Positions 12,628-13,911 of a stretch of DNA of 13,911 bases are shown piece by piece. A program made the translations under genes and the position numbers. Source of the DNA: Deltaproteobacteria bacterium (GTDB lineage Bacteria; Desulfobacterota; DSM-4660; Desulfatiglandales; Desulfatiglandaceae); contig JAFDAP010000043.1 in NCBI GenBank assembly GCA_019313765.1, forward strand, positions 1 to 13,911, written 5' to 3'. The notes under the pieces are model-generated. The model had not been told where the DNA came from. It searched no databases and saw only the letters and a program-made list of their open reading frames with translations. How positions within the stretch are numbered: the first letter of the stretch is position 1; every line of letters begins with the position of its first letter.

Positions 12628-13911
12628 ATGAGTGAAGATATCGGACATGATGAGGGTGAAGGCGGAATCCTGGCAAACAAGTTGCTGTGGCTGTGCATTG
12701 GAGTGGGTATTTTTCTCCTGGTTGCGTTTGTTTTGCCCACGCCCCAGAGTGTGGTTGAATCCGTGGAGAAATACGGTTTTGCCAAAAAGATGATTGAATG
12801 GGAAATAGCCCATGACGCGGCCAGTGCCGCTCACAAGACCATGATCGTGCTCGGCATTATACCCATGGCGGTCATCTTTTTTGCCACTGAGGCTATTCCG
12901 ATCGGGTTGACAGGTATCCTGATGCCGATCTTAGCCTACTTCCTGCACCTGCTCCCCCGCAGCATGATAGGCAAGACATTTGCGGGCGACGCCCCTATGT
13001 TCCTGTTGGGGGTCCTTGCCATGGGTGTGGCAGTTGTAGAAGTGGGTTTGCATAAACGATTAGCAAGCTGGCTCTTGGGCTGGACCAAGGGATTTTACGT
13101 TCCTATTTTCGTTTTATGTATCAGCATGTCGGTTGTGGGGTCTTTTATCTCGGCCCATGCCATGTGTGCGTTTATGACCCCGGTGATGGCGGCGGTTTAT
13201 TTTGGCGCGGTATCGGCCAAGAGCCCCGAGGGAAAGATAGAACACGATCCGGCCCTGGCAAAATTCCTGATGTTTACATTATGTTATGCCCTCAATGTCG
13301 GTGGTATCGGCTCGCCCGCCGCTGGTGGCCGTAACGTGATTATGATGGGATTCTGGAGTGAATATAATGTCCCCATGGATTTTTTCACCTGGATGAAATA
13401 CGGTTTCCCAATGGTACCGATATTAGCAGTAATAGTGGCCGTTTATATGTTGGTCCTGTTCGGCAGGAAGATCAAGACCAAGGACCTCACCCCGGGATTA
13501 GCGGCCATAAATGATGAAACCAGAAGGATGGGCAAGATGAAGTACCCGGAGTTTGTCACATTCGGCATGCTTCTTTTGATTCTGTTCCTCTGGATCGTAG
13601 GTGGTGAGGAACTCGGCCTTGGAGGACCTTCACTCTTAGCGCTCCTCATCCCTGTGGTGTTCAGGACAACGGAATGGAAAAAGATCTTGAACGGCATATC
13701 CTGGGACGCATGGTTCATGTACTGTGGCGCTTTGACCCTTGGCGCCCTTTTAAAGGAAAGTGGCGCTGCCATGTGGCTGGCCCAGAGTTTTTTGGAGATT
13801 CTCGGATATGTGGGAATGAGTTCGGGCTTCGGCCTGTGGGTCGGGCTTTCCTCTCTCTCCGGTTTGATGACCAACTTTATGTCGGACGCCGGGACTACCG
13901 CGCTGTTAGGT
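12628..13911 (+). CDS. SLC13/DASS-family carrier, N-terminal 428 residues (3' end outside window)
   Basis: DASS carriers bring dicarboxylates, sulfate or related anions into the cell, usually with Na+. The frame is open from ATG at 12628 to the last base. Many membrane segments are visible, and TEAIPIGLTG (88-96) is the family motif after the second segment. LNVGGIGSPAAGGRN (222-236) takes the place of the usual GGxGTxIGTxPN. The two SNT motifs that bind substrate carboxylates and frame the Na+ sites are altered: the first is SAHAM (175-179) and the second SDAGTTA (419-425). An acidic N-terminus (SEDIGHDEGEG) precedes the first helix. The CBS gene upstream is probably in the same operon. The missing part should be about 60-100 residues. 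Family is likely; the substrate and coupling ion may differ from classical members. Confidence 0.85.
   Translation, partial: MSEDIGHDEGEGGILANKLLWLCIGVGIFLLVAFVLPTPQSVVESVEKYGFAKKMIEWEIAHDAASAAHKTMIVLGIIPMAVIFFATEAIPIGLTGILMPILAYFLHLLPRSMIGKTFAGDAPMFLLGVLAMGVAVVEVGLHKRLASWLLGWTKGFYVPIFVLCISMSVVGSFISAHAMCAFMTPVMAAVYFGAVSAKSPEGKIEHDPALAKFLMFTLCYALNVGGIGSPAAGGRNVIMMGFWSEYNVPMDFFTWMKYGFPMVPILAVIVAVYMLVLFGRKIKTKDLTPGLAAINDETRRMGKMKYPEFVTFGMLLLILFLWIVGGEELGLGGPSLLALLIPVVFRTTEWKKILNGISWDAWFMYCGALTLGALLKESGAAMWLAQSFLEILGYVGMSSGFGLWVGLSSLSGLMTNFMSDAGTTALLG

Noticed and set aside
12450..12834. Two minus-strand open frames over the CBS-carrier junction
   Set aside because: They cross the end of one real gene and the start of the next, and contradict the strong RBS and ATG at 12611-12630.
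13443..13874. Minus-strand open frame of 143 codons at the window end
   Set aside because: It is antisense to the SLC13-like carrier, whose membrane segments and motifs run through the region; its own text is Pro/Ser/Arg-rich without any motif.

Overview
This window looks like a chromosomal segment from an anaerobic, probably sulfate-reducing-type bacterium of the Desulfobacterota or a related lineage. The basis is inference from gene content: a tungsten-type aldehyde:ferredoxin oxidoreductase, an oxygen-sensitive 4-hydroxybutyryl-CoA dehydratase, a cysteine-rich PAS-sensor relic, a zinc-ribbon/Yip1 membrane protein and a CBS protein next to an SLC13-type carrier. No rRNA, tRNA or CRISPR array was seen, and the species cannot be named from the sequence alone.

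Layout. 1-453 (+) is the C-terminal part of protein-L-isoaspartate methyltransferase; it converges on and overlaps by 8 bp a minus-strand pair, aldehyde:ferredoxin oxidoreductase (3720-1936) followed 17 bp later by 4-hydroxybutyryl-CoA dehydratase (1918-446). This pair has a near-consensus sigma-70 promoter at 3814-3842 and an 81-bp inverted-repeat element just upstream of it. 3966-5828 holds two minus-strand genes that look more AT-rich than their surroundings: an endonuclease/exonuclease/phosphatase-family enzyme and an atypical MobA-like nucleotidyltransferase. 5829-6815 is a decayed region: small palindromes, an inverted repeat plus a start-less frame that resembles an insertion-sequence relic, a truncated cysteine-rich PAS protein, and a 56-bp REP-like double palindrome.

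6816-11035 is a tightly packed minus-strand operon of four genes, in transcription order: a small cysteine-motif protein, a zinc-ribbon/Yip1 membrane protein, a CaCA-family cation/Ca2+ exchanger and a UvrD/PcrA-family DNA helicase that starts at TTG. The first two junctions are 4-bp ATGA overlaps and the third is a 16-bp gap. Divergent from it, 11146-11748 (+) is a histidine phosphatase whose promoter lies so close to its ATG that the message may be leaderless. 12005-13911 (+) holds a two-CBS-domain protein and, after a perfect 18-bp palindrome, an SLC13/DASS-family carrier cut by the window edge; the carrier keeps the family scaffold but its SNT motifs are altered.

How the genes may work together. 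The oxidoreductase and the dehydratase are very likely co-transcribed and point to anaerobic metabolism of a C4 hydroxy-acid, aldehyde or acyl-CoA, but the substrate cannot be deduced. The CBS protein is a plausible nucleotide-sensing partner of the SLC13-like carrier. The helicase operon is a mixed housekeeping-type cluster with no evident single pathway. I found no convincing new defence or mobile system. The points most worth a second look are the oxidoreductase-dehydratase operon, the SLC13-like carrier with altered SNT motifs, the atypical nucleotidyltransferase, and the relic junction near 6170.
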